Shown: positions 10,757 to 23,900 of the stretch, one piece after another
How positions within the stretch are numbered: the stretch's first letter is position 1
How the letters are laid out: every line of letters starts with the position of its first letter
Source of the DNA: Tipula vernalis
Taxonomy: Eukaryota; Arthropoda; Insecta; Diptera; Tipulidae
Reading direction: 5' to 3'
Length of the DNA: 64,000 bases
NCBI GenBank assembly: GCA_958295665.1
Contig: OY282558.1
Location: 48,615,389-48,679,388 of the forward strand
Translations under genes and position numbers: made by a program
The notes under the pieces: generated by a model
Seen by the model: only the letters and a program-made list of their open reading frames with translations
What the model was told of the DNA's origin: nothing
Databases searched by the model: none

Positions 10757-11650
10757 TTTTTGTGGGGAGGGAGACAAAATCCCCAGAGTAAAAAACCCGA
10801 GGGTACAAAATCCCGTAGATTTGAAAAAGTTCCGGGGGTACAAAATCCCGAAAGGCTATGCTAACTTCAAAATCTAGTAGATTGACACTACAGAAAAAAA
10901 TACCGAAAAAAAAATCCAGAAAACTAAAATCCAAAAACAAAGGAATTGTATCGCTCATATCGCTCCTAATGATAGTTTTTCCATAAATGTTTCAAGTTAT
11001 TTTGTGGTTGGTTTAATTCGTTAGGTTAGTTTAGTATCGACGAGTGTATTGGAGCGAATTGCGGATTTAATGCTTCCTTAATGCTTCGTCAACCTTGCAG
11101 GCACAAATCGAATGAATTATATCGCTTCTTCTAAAATATTTTTTCTGGATATTCTTTTTCGCGATTTTTTTTTCTGCATTTTTCAGGTAAATGTACTAAT
11201 TCCCTGTCTCTGAAAGGTTACGAAGCAATTTCCGTTATCACAAATATTAAGAGCTCTTATGAAAAAACTCAAATTTTAAAGACATTTTATAAATTTTAAT
11301 TTTAACTTGGGCCACAACTTGATAATTGTGTTTCTGGATTCTTCTCTTAATTTTTTATTCGGAATTTTTAGTTTCTGTTTTTTTTTCTAGATAAGGTAAT
11401 CAACACTCTTTCAGAAAATCATTGAAACCCCGTAATGCCGAAGAAATCTTTGAATAAAACTGAATTCCGCGCGGAATCCCATTTTATTAGGGATTTCCTC
11501 GAGAAACCGGATTTTGTCCCTCGGGATTTTTTACTCTTGGAATTTTGTCTCCCTCCCCACAAAGTGAGGGAAATCTTACCTTTGAAATTATGTGTCCTCG
11601 GGATTTTTTACCCGCGGGATTTTGTACCTTCGGGATTTTGTCCCTCTCTG
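10757..11650. mobile_element. Small foldback with repeated GGGATTTTGTACC motifs in its arms
   Basis: The left arm (about 10757-10860) contains TGTGGGGAGGGAGACAAAAT and several GGGTACAAAATCCCG motifs. The right arm (about 11490-11650) contains the reverse versions: CGGGATTTTGTACC, CGGGATTTTTTAC and ATTTTGTCTCCCTCCCCACA. Further in, weaker inverted similarity surrounds TTGTATCGCTC and TATATCGCTTC with runs of A or T. The central 600 bp is non-coding. Repeated short modules within the arms resemble Foldback-type elements. Ends are not precisely placed. Confidence 0.6.
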
Positions 11651-14600
11651 AATATTTCACGAACCCATTTTTGTGGGCTTACTATTTTTTTTCTGCCCTG
11701 AGTGTATATTTAGATAAATACTCAAGCTTAGAATTTGACTTAAAATTTGATTTAGTTTGTTTTTGGTGTTTAACGAAAATTTTCAGTAAGTTTATATTTT
11801 AAACTTCGTTTGGTTCTGGGTTCCTTTTGAAACTGTATGACTGTTGAGACTTGAATAAACGGCCAGATAGTTGATCTCGTTAAATTGATTTTATTAAGGT
11901 CTTCCTGAGGCTAATTCGGCTTATAGTAGTTGTTGGTTATCATGGAAATTTCAAAAGTTCAGATTTTTTACAATAATATTCTCACAAGTTAGGAAGGAAA
12001 AACTTTGCTAAATCCTCTTGTTCTTGTAAATTAAAGGAACCTTTTGGCTGAAAAGTTATTTGAACGAATAAGTTAAAAATTCTGTTAAGAATTGAAATTT
12101 TTTGTGTGAATTTGATTAGGCATTTGATAAAATGTTTAATCCGTAATCGATTGATTAATAATTAAAGAAAATCTTAATCCGTAAATGCTTCAAACTGGAA
12201 ATAAACTAAGAATAAATGATATTAGAAATATATCATTCCTAAAAAGTACAAAGATATAATTGTGATTCGGTTTTCATTAAATCTCGTTAAAATTCTAATT
12301 TTAATTTTGAAGAAAGGGTTTTTTACAACAGAAACAATTCGCCAAATTTTAGTCCAATTTTTTTCCTTGTGTATGTATCAAATCTGAAAATTTTGTTAAT
12401 TTTTTTTACCAACATTTTTTTTTGGCTTAACTGAACTATATTTTGGCCTATCCAAAACCAAGGAGGCGAAACTGTCAAGGGAAGGTCAATCAAACCATGA
12501 GTATTATCGAAATCTCCGATGATATCTCGGAATTTATCATCGTACTTTAAAAAAATTAAGATAAACAATAAAACTCTGTGAAGTTTAAGAAATATTGCAG
12601 AAGTATTGACGCAGCGGTCAACTTCAATAATGGTTACTATCCGTTTTCCGGCAGCACCATTAAACAAATTGAAAAACAAAAACCACTTTGGTGTATAAAT
12701 AATCCATCAAGTGATCACAAAGTTCCAATTTCCAAGAGATAGCCGTTGGAGTTTTATAATTTTCTTTTTCTTCAGGGGAATTTTTGTCATGATATGAGTA
12801 TCAATATTTTCCTAAACATGAATAACGAAATGGTTGAAATATTTTTGAAAAATTCATTTCGCGGTAATTATGTCATTTACAAGGTATACTGAAGAATTCT
12901 TTATCGGAGACAATTACTTACTGGGTGTATTTAGCTTTGGATTATGAATATTTCTGACCCTCATACTATCCCTGAAATATCTTGAATTTGTGATTATTTC
13001 GCTCGTACGATAACTGTGAAAGAGTAAACATCTTTGTAGTTAGTGACTTCAAAAATAATATTTCAGCTACTTGTACTGTAACTTAGTTATTGCACGGGAT
13101 CAGTGTACTGTTGTCAGGTTTTGTAACTTTGGGGATAAAAAGCTAAAGCTGAAAGCTTATTAAATATGAACAGTTTAGTACACCTACACTCAGATTGATA
13201 TGTACTGGTATGGAATTATGGAATTCATATATTTAATGCTTTAGCTTAAGTGTAGCATCGATGAACTGACAGGATGTGGAGCACATACTCTGCCTCGAAA
13301 TATAACATAATTAATAGCGTATAGGATTCGCGTTTTATGAAGAAAATTGGCGTCAAATAAATAAATAAATTTGATTGCTAATTAAGTGCTCAAGTAATTA
13401 AATGTAATTACCAAAAATAGTAAAACGAAGTGTAATTCAAAGATACGTTACAAACATTATTACAGTTCTTATTAAAACAATTAAGAGTTTATTACTTTAT
13501 TTACGACCATATTTACAAAAAAAAAAATCCATAAACGCTGTAACATAAAATATGTCATTGCACTAAAATAATCAGTCGTACAATTATTATTGGTCATAAC
13601 ACTTTCCGCCAACACTTGAGTTGAGACGACAAAAATCAAATCATCGATTTTATATTTTCCTTTTTTATTTCATTGTCAATTGGATTTGCGGTAGCGCGCT
13701 TACATACAACAAAGGTTTCAGTCTCTATTTATTGTAAATTGACAATAATGTAATTAAAAAAAAATATTTTTAGAATCACGCGGACACATAAATCAATTTC
13801 GATGTCATTTATGTCAGCTAGCTTATATTGATTTATATTTTATTTATCGAGAATGGTAAATAAATATGTCTTCCCCCACTCTATGTCTGGAGTTTGGTGT
13901 GGCAATTTTAACAACCCTTTATTACAAAAAAAAATTATCTTGCGTGCTCCTCCTAAATTTAAAATGCAATCCAGGATCTCCCTTTATATTTTCTACTGAT
14001 TTACAATGAACGAGAAGAATATGAAATGAAATCATTAAACTAATTAATCCAAAATTTATCATCCGCTCATCCCTGTTTATGTGTAGTACCGAAATTATTG
14101 TAAACCATTTAAATATTCACGTCACGTTTAGCATTTTGTAAACGTAGCGTAGTTTTCTGTTGGAATAATTGAACAATAAGGAGAGTTACAATTTTTATAT
14201 TTTTACAATTTTGTATCTTTCACCCTTGATAAATGACGACAACGATAACTACCATACCATGAGTATTTTGTATCGTTAGTAAAGATGTGTAATGAGTTTC
14301 TATGATAAATCGGTTAGGGCGCTTTTGGCACTTACTAAGCGCTTAGATTTTTTTTTTTTTTTTTTGGATGGATCGATTTTATAAATTTTGTGTTTTATTT
14401 TGTCTGGTATGTATACAAGTTGTTTAGCATGCAAGATACGAGTTTAAATACATAGTTGGTAAACAATGAAATTTTGTTTGTTTAAAATTTGTATTCGTCT
14501 AAGTCGCTTGGGAAGACACGGTTAAGTATTAATATCAATTTGTATCATAATTCGTTCACTTAGTGTTCCAGTGTGTTTCAGATTACAAGAAGTTGTCTAC

Positions 14601-15019
14601 AAAAAAATTTGGTGAAAACCAGCCAGTATAGCCGTTAACAAAATTCAAGATAGGCTGAGCAATTATTTAAAAAATTGTTTGATATTTACATGACTAAACA
14701 GTATGTTGTTCTTTGAGCTTTGTCGAAATTATGAATTTGAATTTTGTACACAAAATTTAACCATTTTGAAATTCCAAAATTAATTTATTTTCGGAGATCT
14801 AGATTTGCATAGCTTCCTTGCTTAAACATGTAATTAATTTAAATAAATTAAGTGTTACTCAAAGATAAACTTAATTTTCGTACAAAAAACCAACTAAATT
14901 TGTATGAAAGTCTTATTAACAAATTAAAAATTAAATTAACCTTGTTAAGTCATTTCAAGGTCATTATATAATTAACCCATATTTTGTGTCAAAAAAGGAA
15001 ACATAAATTGTAAAATATC
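11651..15019. other. Long AT-rich stretch, no gene recognised
   Basis: Scanned on both strands. The longest frame (12323-12679, minus, 118 codons) has no domain I recognise and unremarkable composition. There is a run of about 22 T near 14348. No RNA gene or inverted-repeat element stood out. Confidence 0.5.
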
Positions 15020-16050
15020 TTTAATGGAACACAACCTTTAACACAACTCAACCGCCGAAATAACACGCAGTTCGAAAACATGCGTGCACGAAGTCAACTT
15101 AATCTAATCTAACCTTCACCTCAACCCCCAAATAAATCCCCGACTAAACTCCAGCACTTAATCTCAACTCAACACCCTACTCGACAACAACTCAATCCTC
15201 AAATAAACACGAGAACAAGTATAGCTATTTGCAGCTCTAACCTCAACTTAACATCCCCATAAATCCCCAATGAACGGCTGAATGAACCTCAACCCAGCCC
15301 CAACCAAACTTCATTACCCCTTACTCAACAATAAATTCAACCCTGCTCAAACCCCAAAACCAACATAATCCGAAAAACGTATGCATACATGAAGTCAACT
15401 CAATTAAATTTGCAACTAAACCCCTCACTAAACCCATCGCAACCCCAACTCACCTCCAAACTCAACTCACAAATCAACCCACAACGAAATCCATAAACCA
15501 GCACCGTCCGAAAACTGCATGTCTATGAACTCAACTTAATCCTAACTCAACCTCTTTAACTTAACCCTGAACTTTGTCTAACTCAATCCTCAAATCAACG
15601 CAATTTGAAAAACTTGTTTCGTATATGAACTTAACTCCAAACAACACAAGCTATGTACCTTCCAACTAAACCTTTAACACAACCCTCCAAAACTACCCAA
15701 CTTAACTTCTGACTCCTACTCAAGTCAATTCCAACTCAACTCCAACTCAACTCTAACTCACCCTACCTCAGTCTAGTCTAAGTCCAATTCACCTTAACTC
15801 GACCTCTTACCCAGCCCTTAAATCAACTCCAAACTCACGCCCAACTCTATTCCGAAATCAACGTAGTCTTAAAAACTATATACGCACATCAACGTTAGTT
15901 TGAATTCAACCGTTTGAGTACAACACATCGCAAGCCGCAAATGGAACCAACTAATCCGCACGTCTAACTCAATCTTTAAACCAGCATATAAGAAGAATTG
16001 CTCCACTGCTCACTAGCCCCTAATCCAGCCCCAACTCAGTTCCAACGCCA
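15020..16050. repeat. Degenerate C/A-rich, G-poor satellite-like tract
   Basis: For about 1 kb the + strand is unusually poor in G and is built from variations of AACTCAACC, CTCAACTC and AACCCCAAC. Superimposed is a longer irregular recurrence of CCGAAAAC followed by a purine/pyrimidine motif (TGCATG, GTATGCATACATGAA, TATACGCACATCAA) and then CTCAACT, at about 15067, 15370, 15507, 15605 and 15865. This looks like a strongly degenerated tandem array. Strand asymmetry changes sharply at both edges. No protein is encoded. Confidence 0.7.
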
Positions 16051-17031
16051 GAGAGTTCAAGTTATAAAATTATAATGAATGAAAAGGAATTTAAGTTACA
16101 GTTGAAAACAAAAAGATCGAAAAAAAATAACGAGATAGAGTAAAAATTGATTTATAAGAGATCGAGACAATGGAAAATCGAAATTGGTGCTAAAGTTCTA
16201 ATCTTCTTGATCGATGAAGGGTTTGTCACTGCTAAATTAAGGACCCTGAGCGCTGGAATAGATTTCAGGCAAAGTATGAAGCAATGTTTGATTTTATCTT
16301 CAATTAATTAAAATGAAATTGTGGGGAAGTATACAAGATGAACTTGAACGTTAGTACAATATTTAACATCTGAGAGAAATTTAAATACCGAACATGAACG
16401 TTGAAGAACCGAACATTGCGCTATATAACCTGGTACCAATTAAAGAGCTTAAATCCAACCTGGTTATTGCTTTCTACCTACATTCCATGGGAAGATGTAG
16501 TTACAATAATAACATCGTTGTTTAAACCATGAATAATTAGAAATCCTTCCAAGTTAAGCAATTAGTATTTTATATCAAAGAAATGTAATTCAAACACCGA
16601 ATTATCTTTAATTATGTAACACCGAAGGAAACAGCAGAATAATATTGATACTAGGGAAGTTAAAGCTAAACTCAACAAAACGATATTTAAAATTTGACTA
16701 AGATATCCAATCTCCCTCAAATAGTATCGTATAATTTCGTAAGTATAGAACAATTATCATCGAATAGGCTAAAAGATTCTCAAGTAACATCGAACCATCA
16801 AATACATTCGACAATCTCAAACATAATCGAAAATCTCGATTAACCTGACAATTATAATAATTTAACAAATAGTGCACAGTCATAAATATACGGAAAATAG
16901 TAAGGTTACGGAACATAGTGTTGTAATACCACGTGTAAAAAATTCTTGAATATATATCATAAAATTTCCGATTTTACACATAAAAATATTATACTCGGAA
17001 TATTAATATTAAAATACACAAATTCTTAATT
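16051..17031. other. 5' flank of the gypsy element; no LTR found
   Basis: I looked for a copy of the 3' LTR (20772-20967) and for a primer-binding site upstream of gag and saw neither. The sequence is AT-rich without a recognisable gene. Either the 5' LTR has been lost or the element is 5'-truncated. Confidence 0.5.
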
Positions 17032-17640
17032 ATGGGAAACGAAAATGAAATCGTCGTAAACAAAGTAGCAGTTAGGCTACCACCATTCTGGTCAGTGAAC
17101 GCCGAAATTTGGTTCCAACAAGTGGAGGCACAATTCGCATTGAGCGGAATATCTACTGACGCAACAAAATTTTATACGTTATTAACGGCAGTGGATACAA
17201 AAATATTATCCCTGGTAACGGACGCAGTCGTGCACCCACCTGCTAATGAGAAATATGATTCATTAAAAAAAGCTTTGTTGGAACAGTTTGCCGTGTCGGA
17301 TCAAAGAAAAATTAAAACATTGTTGGAAGATGTGCAGTTAGGCGATAAAATACCGTCCGGGCTCCTAAATGAAATGCGCACATTGGGAGGATCAATAGTA
17401 GGGGACGAAATGTTGAAGCAAATCTGGATGCAACGTTTACCTAACCAAATTCGCATGATAATTTTAACGAGCGACGAAGTCAACGCAGTATCCAATACTA
17501 TTGAATCCACATCCACATCAGCAATATCGTCACTAGAAACGAAAATAAACGAATTAGTGAAACGATTTGATAAATTACAACATGCTGACAATTATCAATC
17601 ACGACGGGAAAAATTCGATCGAACACAAAAATTCGGATGC
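17032..17640 (+). pseudogene. gag: Gag of the CsRn1-like gypsy element
   Basis: About 200 codons from the ATG at 17032 form the capsid-like Gag: VRLPPFWSVNAEIWFQQVEA, then KYDSLKKALLEQF, LLEDVQLGDKIPS, and LKQIWMQRLPNQI. These blocks are conserved in CsRn1-like Gag proteins. No CCHC zinc knuckle is visible, which is common in that group. The frame is open to 17673, but from about 17600 the protease reading continues in another frame, so a frameshift separates gag from pol. It is the best-preserved reading frame in this element. Confidence 0.75.
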
Positions 17641-17900
17641 CTGTACAAATCGTTTATACATTTCGGACCTTAAATGCAAGCGAAAATTTTTAATTGATAC
17701 CGTTGCGGACATCTCTGTTTTACCCCGAACAGTGAAAATAATAGTAAAATATTAATTCGATCGAAACTTTTTGCAGCAAATGGGACACAAATTCACACAT
17801 ACGGCGAAAGGAGATTATCTTTAAATTTTGGACTTCGGCGAAATTTTATCTGGAACTTTATCGTGGCCGACGTAAAACAACCGATCATCGGGGCGGATTT
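17620..17900 (+). pseudogene. pol: Retroviral-type aspartic protease, broken
   Basis: The strand FLIDTVADISVLPR (about 17690-17730) corresponds to the protease active-site loop, in which D-T-G is expected. Here the glycine is replaced by valine. A TAA at 17753 ends that frame, and the protease C-terminal part (QPIIGADFIKYYGL, about 17878-17920) continues in a different frame. The active-site change and the frameshift both mean no functional enzyme. Confidence 0.7.
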
Positions 17901-19343
17901 TATCAAATATTACGGATTGTTGATAGATATGAAACAAAATCGTTTGATAGACGGAGCAACCAGGTTGTCAACAAAAGGTACACCAATGACAGAATCAACG
18001 TTAGGGATTACAACCTTCGATGTCACAGATCCATTCTCGGATATTTTATGGAAATATAAGGACATCGCAGTACAGCACGACCACATGGCTCCGTCAAAAA
18101 TTAATATCACGCATCAAATAATTACAACAGGCCATCCAGTTTTTGTACGCCCTTGTCGACTCGCGCCAGACAAATACCAAGTGGCTCGCAACGAAATCGA
18201 AGACCTAGTACGGAGAGGGATCTGCCGACCGTCCAAAAGCAATTGGGCTTCCCCATTGCACATGGTAAAAAAACAAAATGGAGGGTGGCGTCCATGTGGC
18301 GATTACCGCCGTTTGTGGCGATTACCGCCGTTAATTCAATTACGGTACCGGATCGTTACCCTATACCATTTATACAAGATTTCGGAAATATTCTAAATGG
18401 TTGTAAAATATTTGCCACAATTGACCTTCAACGAGCATATCATCAAATCCCAGTAGAACCTACGGATATACCAAAAACTGCGATAACAACACCGTTCGGC
18501 TTATTTGAATTTCTATATACACCGTTCGGACTCTGCAACGCCGCACAGACCCAGCAACGACTAATGCATGAGGTTTTAAAAGATTTACCGTTCGTGTTCC
18601 CGTATATCGACGACATAGCTGTCGCATCTGAAAACATAGAGGAACATCGGAAACACCTCTCCATCGTATTCGAACGATTGCGACAATACGGGTTAAGCAT
18701 CAACGTTTCAAAATGTATATTTGGAAGAGCCGAAGTTAAATTCCTCGGGCACTTAATCACAGCAAATGGTTTAAAACCCCTACCAGAAAAGATTGAAGCA
18801 ATAATAAAATTCGAACGCTCAACAACCGCGGCTGGGTTAAAACGTTTTCTGGTCATGGTAAATTTTTCCCGAAGGTTTATAAGAAATGCATTAAAAAATC
18901 AATCAACGATTCAAAAGTTAATTATTGGAAATAAAAAAAATGTCCAAACACCAATTGAGTGGTCGGAAGAGGCAGTTACAGCTTTTCAACTATGTAAAAA
19001 TGACCCAATTAATTCAACCTTACTGGCGCACCCGGTAAGCAACGCAGACCTAATTTTATTTACGGATGCGTCAAACCATGCCGTTGGCGCATGTTTAAAC
19101 CAATCTGTAAACGGAAGTAAGTTCCAGCCTTTGGGCTTCTATTCAAAAAAATTATCAGAAACTAAACAAATGCGACACACCTACGATAGAGAGTTGACTG
19201 CCATTTATCAGGCTGTGAAATATTTCCGTCACTTGTTGGAAGGAAGAAAATTTTGTATCTATACTGATCACAAACCGCTTACATTCGCATTCCGACAAAA
19301 GAAAGAACCACTAACACCGAGGCAAATTAGGCAACTCGGCTAG
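17863..19343 (+). pseudogene. pol: Reverse transcriptase and RNase H of the CsRn1-like element
   Basis: RT begins in one frame (WASPLHMVKKQNGGWRPCGD, about 18243-18302). A 19-bp direct duplication (GTGGCGATTACCGCCGTTW at 18296-18314 and 18315-18333) then shifts the frame. It continues from about 18340 with DRYPIPFIQDF, FATIDLQRAYHQIP and the catalytic box FPYIDDIAVAS (about 18600), then the thumb. RNase H follows with LFTDASNHAVGA (about 19058), the glutamate in TYDRELTAIYQAV and the TDHKPLTFAF box (about 19263). A TAG at 19341-19343 interrupts the frame, which resumes directly downstream. Confidence 0.85.
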
Positions 19344-20458
19344 ATCAGTCAATTTTCGACTGACATTCGTCATATTATCGGTTCGGATAACAATGTTGCT
19401 GATTTACTGTCAAGAATTAACGTGATAAATTTAACGGGCGAAGTCAATTTCGAGAAATTGGCAGCAGCGCAACACCATGATCCAGAATTTAAATCAATAC
19501 TGGACGGGAATTCAAAGAAGATATCTTTGCAAATAAGCCGCTTCACCATGCCGGATACAAATATACAAATTTATTGTGATTCTTCACAAAATCGTATTCG
19601 CCCATTCGTCCTGATGGAATATCGCCAACCAATCATCAAAAAATTACACGAATTAACCCACCCAGGGGTTCGTGGTACCCAAAAATTGATTTGTGATCGA
19701 TTCGTTTGGCCGGCGATAAATAAGGATTGCCAGGTATATGTGAGGACATGCATTCAGTGTCAACTTTCGAAAACTACTCGCCACAACAAATCAGCGATAT
19801 CGAACTATGTACAGCCAAATTCCAGATTCGAGCATATTAACATCGACAAAATAGGACCCATGCCACCTTCAGCTGGGAGCAGGTATTGTTTGACCATCGT
19901 TGATCGATTCAGTAGATGGCCTACCGCAATTCCTATGGAGGATATCACAGCCGAAACAGTTGCAAGCCACCTTATCTCGGGCTGGATAAAGTATTTTGGG
20001 GTCCCATCAAGATTTCATCCGATTTGGGACGTCAATTTGAGTCACAAATATTCAGAGAAATTAATCAAACACTGGGCGTTAAACATTTGAAAACTACGCC
20101 ATATCATCCTCAAGCGAACGGGATTGTCGAACGGTGGCACAGAACGTTAAAAACTTCAATCAAGTGTCATCAAAACAATGATTGGACCAATCTAATGCTA
20201 CTGATTCTATTAGGATTACGAGTTGTGTACAAAGACGACATCAAAGCATCACCGGCAGGACTGGTTTTTGGGCAAACGCTTCGCATCCCTGGAGAATACT
20301 TTAACTCAACCAAGGACAAGCAAAGTGAATCTGAATTCGTAAAAAAGTTTCGAAGACTTATTTCCACTATGCGACCTACGACAACCGCTCATCACGATAA
20401 CACAAATTTTCATGCAAAAAGATTTAAAAAGTTGCACACACGTATTTGTGAGAAATGA
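19344..20458 (+). pseudogene. pol: Integrase of the CsRn1-like element, frameshifted
   Basis: After the in-frame stop, the linker and integrase follow. The HHCC zinc module is visible (HELTHPGVRG ... RTCIQCQLSK, about 19647-19770). The first catalytic aspartate lies in HINIDKIGPMPPS (about 19837). A frameshift near 19980-20035 moves the second aspartate (ISSDLGRQFES, about 20012-20043) and the glutamate (NGIVERWHRTLK, about 20118) into another frame. Past 20458 a further shift leads to a C-terminal segment (about 20455-20600) rich in A runs. All three D,D,E residues are present but no continuous frame remains. Confidence 0.8.
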
Positions 20459-20771
20459 CAGCGTACGTCCACCATTACAATGCCCATATACAGGACCATA
20501 TGAAATAATCAAACGTTTTGCCAAGTATGTTGTGATTAAAAATTGCAATTCAAAAAAAAAAAATTTCGGTTGACCGTTTGAAAGCAGCATTTATTCCACA
20601 TAACGCGGAATAAACAACAACACCGATGACAGAAACAGTACCAGATACGTCAAAAACTCAACCAGGTACTGCATCGTCGACCACTACAACAAATGCATCA
20701 GCTTCAGTGAAAACTATAAAGACGGGTAGGAAAGTTTACATACTCGCACGTTTCCACTAAGGGCGGAGTAT

Positions 20772-20967
20772 TGTGGGGTCATCCTGCAATCCGAAGACGT
20801 CGATATATTCAACTTCAATTTGGTTCATCGGGAAATACTTTTTTCAAAAGGTTTTTTTTACTTTGTTAATCAACTGTACAAAAAAGTGTGTATAAAGCAA
20901 AAAAGAATAAACGTATTTTAAAATAGAAAAGGCATTCCTTTATTCGTAAATAATAAATAACGACCCA
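20772..20967 (+). repeat. Probable 3' LTR (about 196 bp)
   Basis: It follows the purine tract GGGCGGAG, starts TGTGGGGTCATCC and could end ...AACGACCCA. An AATAAA signal lies at about 20907. The 5' partner was not found, so the limits rest on TG...CA ends and position only. Confidence 0.45.
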
Positions 20968-23900
20968 TAATATTCCCATAGTATCAACTTATTTGTTAAT
21001 CATAATTTTTCGTGTGCCATGTGGTACTTAGCGTCAAAAACCGTTTGGAAAACCGATTTTCGCTTTTTTTTAGGTTAGAATCAAATTAATTAAATTAAAA
21101 ACAGACCTGAAAGACAAAACGTTCAATATCAATTAAATTCAATTAAATTTGATTATGTTTTCCTTCACATGGCATTTCCTTCTGCCACCTTGATTATCGA
21201 AAAGTACCACACAGCATTCGAAAGATTATGATTTAACAAAAATTTTGATACCTGAAACATTCCGATCCATAAACATGTCAACTTAACTTTAATGAAAATT
21301 GTAAACTCACCTTAATAATGAAAATGGTGAGGTATGCTCCATTTTACGCAGGTTTGTGAATAAACCGTTGGTTGAATATCTAACCCAAAAATAAAAATAA
21401 AACTGGAAAGTATGGTCACCTTACCCAGTATGCAGTTCAAAATCCTAATAAAATACAACAATATACACTTAAATCTTAATATTTATCGGAGACTGAGTTC
21501 TATCCATAGAAGCTTGAATGATCGTTGTCTCCCCTCTGTTTTATTTGTCTCTAACTTTCTCATTTCGACCACAACACTTTCGATCACTATAATCGAACAG
21601 TTAACTCAAAACTAAAACAAAGAAATCTATCATTTTTTCCTTTACTTTCAATTTTCTCGTATCATTTTCTAGATAAGGAACCATCAAAAAATTAAATTCC
21701 AAAAAAAAATTCGAAACAATTACCATATTGAAATTTTTATTTAACGTGTATAAAACGCAACAACACAACAAACGAGAAAATTAACAAAATTAAGGAGCGA
21801 ATGAAAACACGAGTGTAATGGAAATACCAGTGTAACCAAAAATGTGATCAACAAAGGGTTCGACCAAATTGTGCCAAAAATGTCTGCTTTTGTCACACGA
21901 CATTCTTGATAAGTTTGTGACAAAAATTGTTTAAAATTTAGGTTGGTGGCGATATCTACAAAATAAAAAACTCCTCAAAGCGCCTTTGCATTAGCGCCTT
22001 TGAATTTTGTTTTCATATTGTACTTAATAAAAATGCAATTGGGCCTTCCTTTTTAACGGGACACTTAGCTTTGTTTTTTTGGGGATTTTATTTTCGTCAA
22101 TATGCCCTGTTCCCGAAAATTTATAAATTCGAAAGTTATAAATTCTTGACAAAAAATTATGGATTTTTGTCAAACTGATTTTATTGACAAATTTTTAACC
22201 AGCAAGTGTTGAAATTTTGTTTTAAGAATTCGCCCACAGTCTTAGATTAGCAAGTTTTTTGCTTTTGAGACTTCTGAGATGATTGTAGATTCTTTAAACT
22301 CGTAGTTGTGGAGCAAATTAGTTAATGTTTATCAAAAGCGTGTCAGACAAACTATACAACTGTTTGCTTATTTAAAAGCTTTATAGTAACTTTAAACAAA
22401 TCGACTTACGACCATCTGGTTTTTGTTACATTAATTAAAATACAAATGTTAGATTTACCCTAGAAACAAACCATATTACCTTTTAGTACAAACCATTATT
22501 GATTTTCTGGGTGACGCAAAATTGAATAGGTGTCAGTATAAAAAGCTTTAATGGATTTTCTAAAGTTTATTAAACATTTCTTGATATACGAGTACATAAT
22601 AAATTATTACAAATCTCGACATTTGTTTATGTTTTCTACTATTTATTACACGGAGCATCATCAAATCGAAAAAAATGTTTAGAATTTTAATGAGGAAAAT
22701 ATGTTAGCAAAATTTTCGATATTCGCCTACGATGGGAGTATGTATACATATATCATCAAGGGCTCAATAAAACAAAGAAAAAGTAATTTTGATTTGATTA
22801 AGTGATTTCGAATCATATTAAAAATTAGTGAACGTGATCTCTATTGTAGCGAAACAAAAATATTCAGTTTGCGATTTAATGTTTGTGACGCGAAACAGCA
22901 TAAATATTTAACTTTAAAAATTGTTATTATTTTTATTTTTAGATTACTATTCTACCGCTTAAAATTTGTTCATTTTAAATAAAAAGTTTAATGGAAAAAA
23001 TTTTTGTAAAACTTTGAAAACTTTTTTCCATTACAACACTTTTTCTTTTCTTATCAAATATTTTCACATCGAAAGCAGTAGTGGGTAACCTTCCTTTTAA
23101 GGTGTTGATCAATAAATTGATTTAAGATAAACTTTTAGAAAAACGTGCAGATTTAAAATTGGTCTGGTCTCTAACAGAATTGATAAACAATTTCTAAAGT
23201 TTTGTTATGCCAATTCGTCCTCGGTTTCGCTTTAACAATCACTGCACAATTTTCAAGTATAATTAGCAAATGTATAGGAGTGTTTTCAATTAAATTGGAA
23301 CCACGTATTTCAGTTCAGTTAATTCCCATCTACATTCAAAATAATATTCACAAACAAAAAGCTCCCGGAAAAGTTTTATTTTGTTGGTATTAAAGTGACA
23401 AAAATATAAATTTTAATATAAATGAATTTTTTTTTTTGTTATTTAAACTTGAATTTATTTTATTTTGGTTTTTTCGTTTATTAAATGGAAGTTTAACAAG
23501 AAAGCATTTAAGTGGAAGCAATTATTTTCTACCTACGCTTCGAAGAAAATTTAATTGTTTTTGTTTAAATTAATTTTGGAATTTTAATAATCAAGGTTTT
23601 TTTCTTTGTTTTTAAATCCCTTGGCCATGTATACAATTAAACTCATTAAATATGTGTATGGTGGGCAATATTGAGAATTTTCGTCCGACTGCTTTTTACC
23701 ATCACTGCTAAATAAAATTTTTCGTTTTATTAACTTTTTCCTCAAATGCCACTAAATAATGTATAAGACAAAAATTCAAAATCGATAAGATTGGTTTTTT
23801 GTAACATTTCTCTGTTTTTGTTTTCTTCTGCACAAATTTCATCGAAAGTTTTTTTTTCTGTATTAGTAGAAATAAACGTAAAGTAGTACTAAATTTGTAA

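Larger units (their letters stand above)
17032..20967 (+). mobile_element. Ty3/gypsy retrotransposon (CsRn1-like), decayed, 3' LTR only
   Basis: In order on the + strand are Gag, protease, reverse transcriptase, RNase H and integrase, then a purine-rich tract (GGGCGGAG) and a probable short 3' LTR. The order RT-RH-IN is that of Ty3/gypsy. The Gag sequence (VRLPPFW, WFQQVEAQF, KYDSLKKALL) and short LTR fit the CsRn1-like group common in insects. There are at least four frame disruptions plus an in-frame stop, so it is inactive. A related relic lies reversed at 56.2-59.2 kb. Confidence 0.8.

Noticed and set aside
12323..12679. 118-codon minus frame as a possible gene
   Set aside because: No recognisable domain, no supporting neighbours; probably chance in AT-rich DNA.
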